Assembly: GCA_027365515.1 (NCBI GenBank)
Contig: DAHXMK010000174.1
Coordinates: forward strand, 1 to 8,400
DNA: 8,400 nucleotides
Reading direction: 5' to 3'
From: Candidatus Aminicenantota bacterium
GTDB taxonomy: Bacteria > Acidobacteriota > UBA4820 > DSQY01
The translations under genes were made by a program, and so were the position numbers. Below are positions 7,022-8,400 of this stretch, in pieces (the first letter of the stretch is position 1; each line of letters opens with the position of its first letter). Under the pieces are notes generated by a model. That model had not been told where the DNA came from. It worked only from the letters and a program-made list of their open reading frames with translations, and did no database searches.

Positions 7022-8245
7022 CTAAACCTTCACCCGCACCTGGCCCGTGAGAAGCTTCTGCATGAGACCGCGCTTTTGGAGCTTGATAAGATGGAGCTGG
7101 CGGTGGAGGAGGGCCAATTCATTGTCACATTCCCCAATGCAGAGTGCGATCTTTTTCTGTTCGCCAATGGAAGGCGTTGCTACGGGGAGCTGCGAGAACT
7201 GCGTCCAGCGAAGGCTCCCGCGTCGGTTCACCGAGGCGTTGGTAGTGGACTCAAAAATGTGCCGGTATAGGTCGGTTTTGAAAAGGAAGAAGAGAAACTG
7301 TGGATCCACGGATTTGTCGCAACCGAAGACGGTGTACATGGGGCTCACAAGGCCCGCCTCCCGATCCGACAGCAACCCGATCGAACCTTCTTCGATGTGG
7401 TTCGTGGCATAGGCGAATTGGCCCCGGCGAACTACCTTGTAGTTTGAGGTGTCCTCACTATGGATGCGCTTTCCGAAGTAAGTCAGCGAATCCACGAGTC
7501 CCTGATGCTTCGTGCAGGATAGAACGGGCCAAGTCCCGTGACTTCCGTTGCGCTCACTGATTTCCTGGGAGAAGTCGCCTATCTTCCGCACGGGCCATTC
7601 CTTGGGTCTCGGGCCAAATCGCGTATGTTGAACGGCGGAGGAATGCGCGAACTCTGAGAATCGTCGCTTGCCCGTGAGAACGTTCTCGAGCAGGCCTCGC
7701 CTGGCGATCTCCTTTGCATCAATCAGGCGCGCGCAGGTCCCTATGGCCAGATCATACGTGTCAAGAATCTCAGCGATCGCCACTTGCTCGGCCAGCCGGG
7801 GAGTTGCCAGAGCCAAGGGGCGAATCATCTCCAAGTTGATGTTCTTCTGCGCGTTCTGGCCAGCTAGTTTGTTCAGCTCATCTTGCTTTTGGAGTAAAGC
7901 ATGCTTGAGCCAGATCATTGAGACTCCAGCCTTCGGACGAATAACCACCACGCTATCTGGACATGCGAAATCAAATGAGGATGTGGCCACATGTCCGATG
8001 TTGGCAGCGATGGTCAACAAGATTGAGCCCTTAGGGAAGACTCGGCTCACCGCAAGCCCCTCATCGTTAAGAGTTTGGGAATAGGCCTGGATGCACCCGT
8101 TTGCTCTCGCAACATCACCAGTCTGAACGAACGGGATTGAGCCACCGTAGAATCGCGGGTCATTTCTCGGACGCGCCGAAAATCTTCCTCGTTCGACGGT
8201 CGCGATCTCTTGTAGTGGTCTGACTACCCAACCTTCAGGCACCAT
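7022..8245 (-). CDS. hsdS: Type I restriction-modification specificity subunit S (HsdS)
   Basis: A 407-residue DNA-recognition subunit that sets the bipartite target of the HsdM2S methylase and HsdR2M2S nuclease. The layout is the classic two-fold one: TRD1 (about 1-150), opening PEGWVVRPLQEIA with IPFVQTGDV at 37-45; a first conserved spacer helix (151-196) running EQVAIAEILDTYD to RRGLLENVLTGKRRF; TRD2 (about 210-355), opening KEWPVRKIGDF; and a second conserved helix (about 361-405) with EQKKIALCIGECD and KRGLMQKLLTG. The two LLTG/VLTG helix ends align and share an 11-bp DNA match (7043-7053 and 7670-7680), a place where domain exchange could occur. Full length and intact. The ATG at 8245 overlaps hsdM by 11 nt, with AAGGAG at 8253-8258 (7-nt spacing). 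The target sequence cannot be predicted by eye. Confidence 0.96.
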   Translation of the reverse strand: MVPEGWVVRPLQEIATVERGRFSARPRNDPRFYGGSIPFVQTGDVARANGCIQAYSQTLNDEGLAVSRVFPKGSILLTIAANIGHVATSSFDFACPDSVVVIRPKAGVSMIWLKHALLQKQDELNKLAGQNAQKNINLEMIRPLALATPRLAEQVAIAEILDTYDLAIGTCARLIDAKEIARRGLLENVLTGKRRFSEFAHSSAVQHTRFGPRPKEWPVRKIGDFSQEISERNGSHGTWPVLSCTKHQGLVDSLTYFGKRIHSEDTSNYKVVRRGQFAYATNHIEEGSIGLLSDREAGLVSPMYTVFGCDKSVDPQFLFFLFKTDLYRHIFESTTNASVNRRGSLRWTQFSQLPVATPSIGEQKKIALCIGECDNELALLHRQLHLIKLQKRGLMQKLLTGQVRVKV

Positions 8246-8400
8246 AGCCTAACTCCTTAAGGTGCCTCTTGATCTCTAGCTTGGTCTTCTCGAGCTCCGC
8301 CTCCAGTATTTCGATTTCCTTCTGAACCGCCCCAACGTCGGCCTTCCCGCCAACCTCTTCTTTGGCACCGGCATTCCCGCCGCCATCCTGATCTTCAACA
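8235..8400 (-). CDS. hsdM: Type I restriction-modification methylase HsdM, C-terminal end only
   Basis: The last 54 codons of an open frame entering from the right edge end at TGA 8235-8237, 11 nt inside hsdS. The peptide has a Gly/Ala/acidic linker, then a charged amphipathic helix (VQKEIEILEAELEKTKLEIK) ending HLKELGYGA. A long C-terminal coiled-coil helix ending in an LKELG-like sequence is typical of HsdM, where it packs against the HsdS spacer helices. No catalytic motif (NPPF/Y or SAM site) falls inside the window. The identification therefore rests on this helix and on position directly before hsdS. Bases 8246-8400 would otherwise be non-coding. Overlap with hsdS and a strong Shine-Dalgarno inside the hsdM end indicate translational coupling. 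Confidence 0.8.
   Translation of the reverse strand, partial: VEDQDGGGNAGAKEEVGGKADVGAVQKEIEILEAELEKTKLEIKRHLKELGYGA

Noticed and set aside
6991..7024. Upstream palindrome as the remnant of a larger duplicated dinD segment
   Set aside because: Strong identity is confined to the 30-bp block; flanking bases on both sides do not continue to match the dinD copy, so a larger duplication is not supported.
1..8400. CRISPR array, tRNA, transposase or integrase
   Set aside because: No regularly spaced repeats, no cloverleaf-like segment, and no reading frame resembling a transposase or recombinase was found.

Overview
The window looks like part of a chromosome from a high-GC Gram-negative bacterium. 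A glycosyltransferase family 9 (heptosyltransferase-like) gene implies lipopolysaccharide synthesis. A Memo-family (AmmeMemoRadiSam protein B) fragment is a type of gene common in anaerobic and environmental lineages such as former Deltaproteobacteria. The exact phylum cannot be read from this sequence.

Left third, plus strand (1-2064): the 3' end of a Memo-family gene that stops much earlier than the family normally does, then a full-length GT9 glycosyltransferase, then a TatD-family metal-dependent nuclease whose GTG start overlaps the GT9 stop by 4 nt. Sampled 60-base lines here are about 63-75% G+C.

Right three quarters, minus strand (2160-8400): a type I restriction-modification operon read from right to left. 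The order is hsdM (C-terminal 54 codons only), hsdS, dinD, hsdR, and a YgjP/M48-type zinc peptidase. Junctions are very tight: hsdM/hsdS overlap by 11 nt, dinD/hsdR by 4 nt, and hsdR/peptidase by 4 nt. The one gap, 67 bp, lies between hsdS and dinD. The methylation and specificity genes are therefore followed by a block of dinD, nuclease and peptidase that could be controlled separately. The operon converges on tatD across a 95-bp spacer, where G+C also falls (sampled lines in hsdS and the peptidase gene are about 52-58%). This spacer may be the edge of a transferred defence island.

The most unusual signal is in the hsdS-dinD gap. A perfect 28-bp palindrome (two 13-bp arms, 2-bp centre) sits just upstream of a -10-like hexamer and the dinD start. 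A 30-base block containing it recurs 260 bp away inside the dinD coding sequence, ungapped and matching at 27 of 30 positions, also as an inverted repeat. An upstream operator plus an intragenic operator, possibly recognised by DinD itself, would give the restriction half of the operon its own switch. This is inference, but the repeat is directly visible.

Proposed joint function: HsdM2S modifies self DNA; HsdR joins it to translocate and cleave unmodified DNA; DinD (a RecA-filament antagonist in E. coli) and the zinc peptidase may tune restriction during DNA damage or act on HsdR. No tRNA, rRNA, CRISPR array, insertion sequence or integrase was seen.
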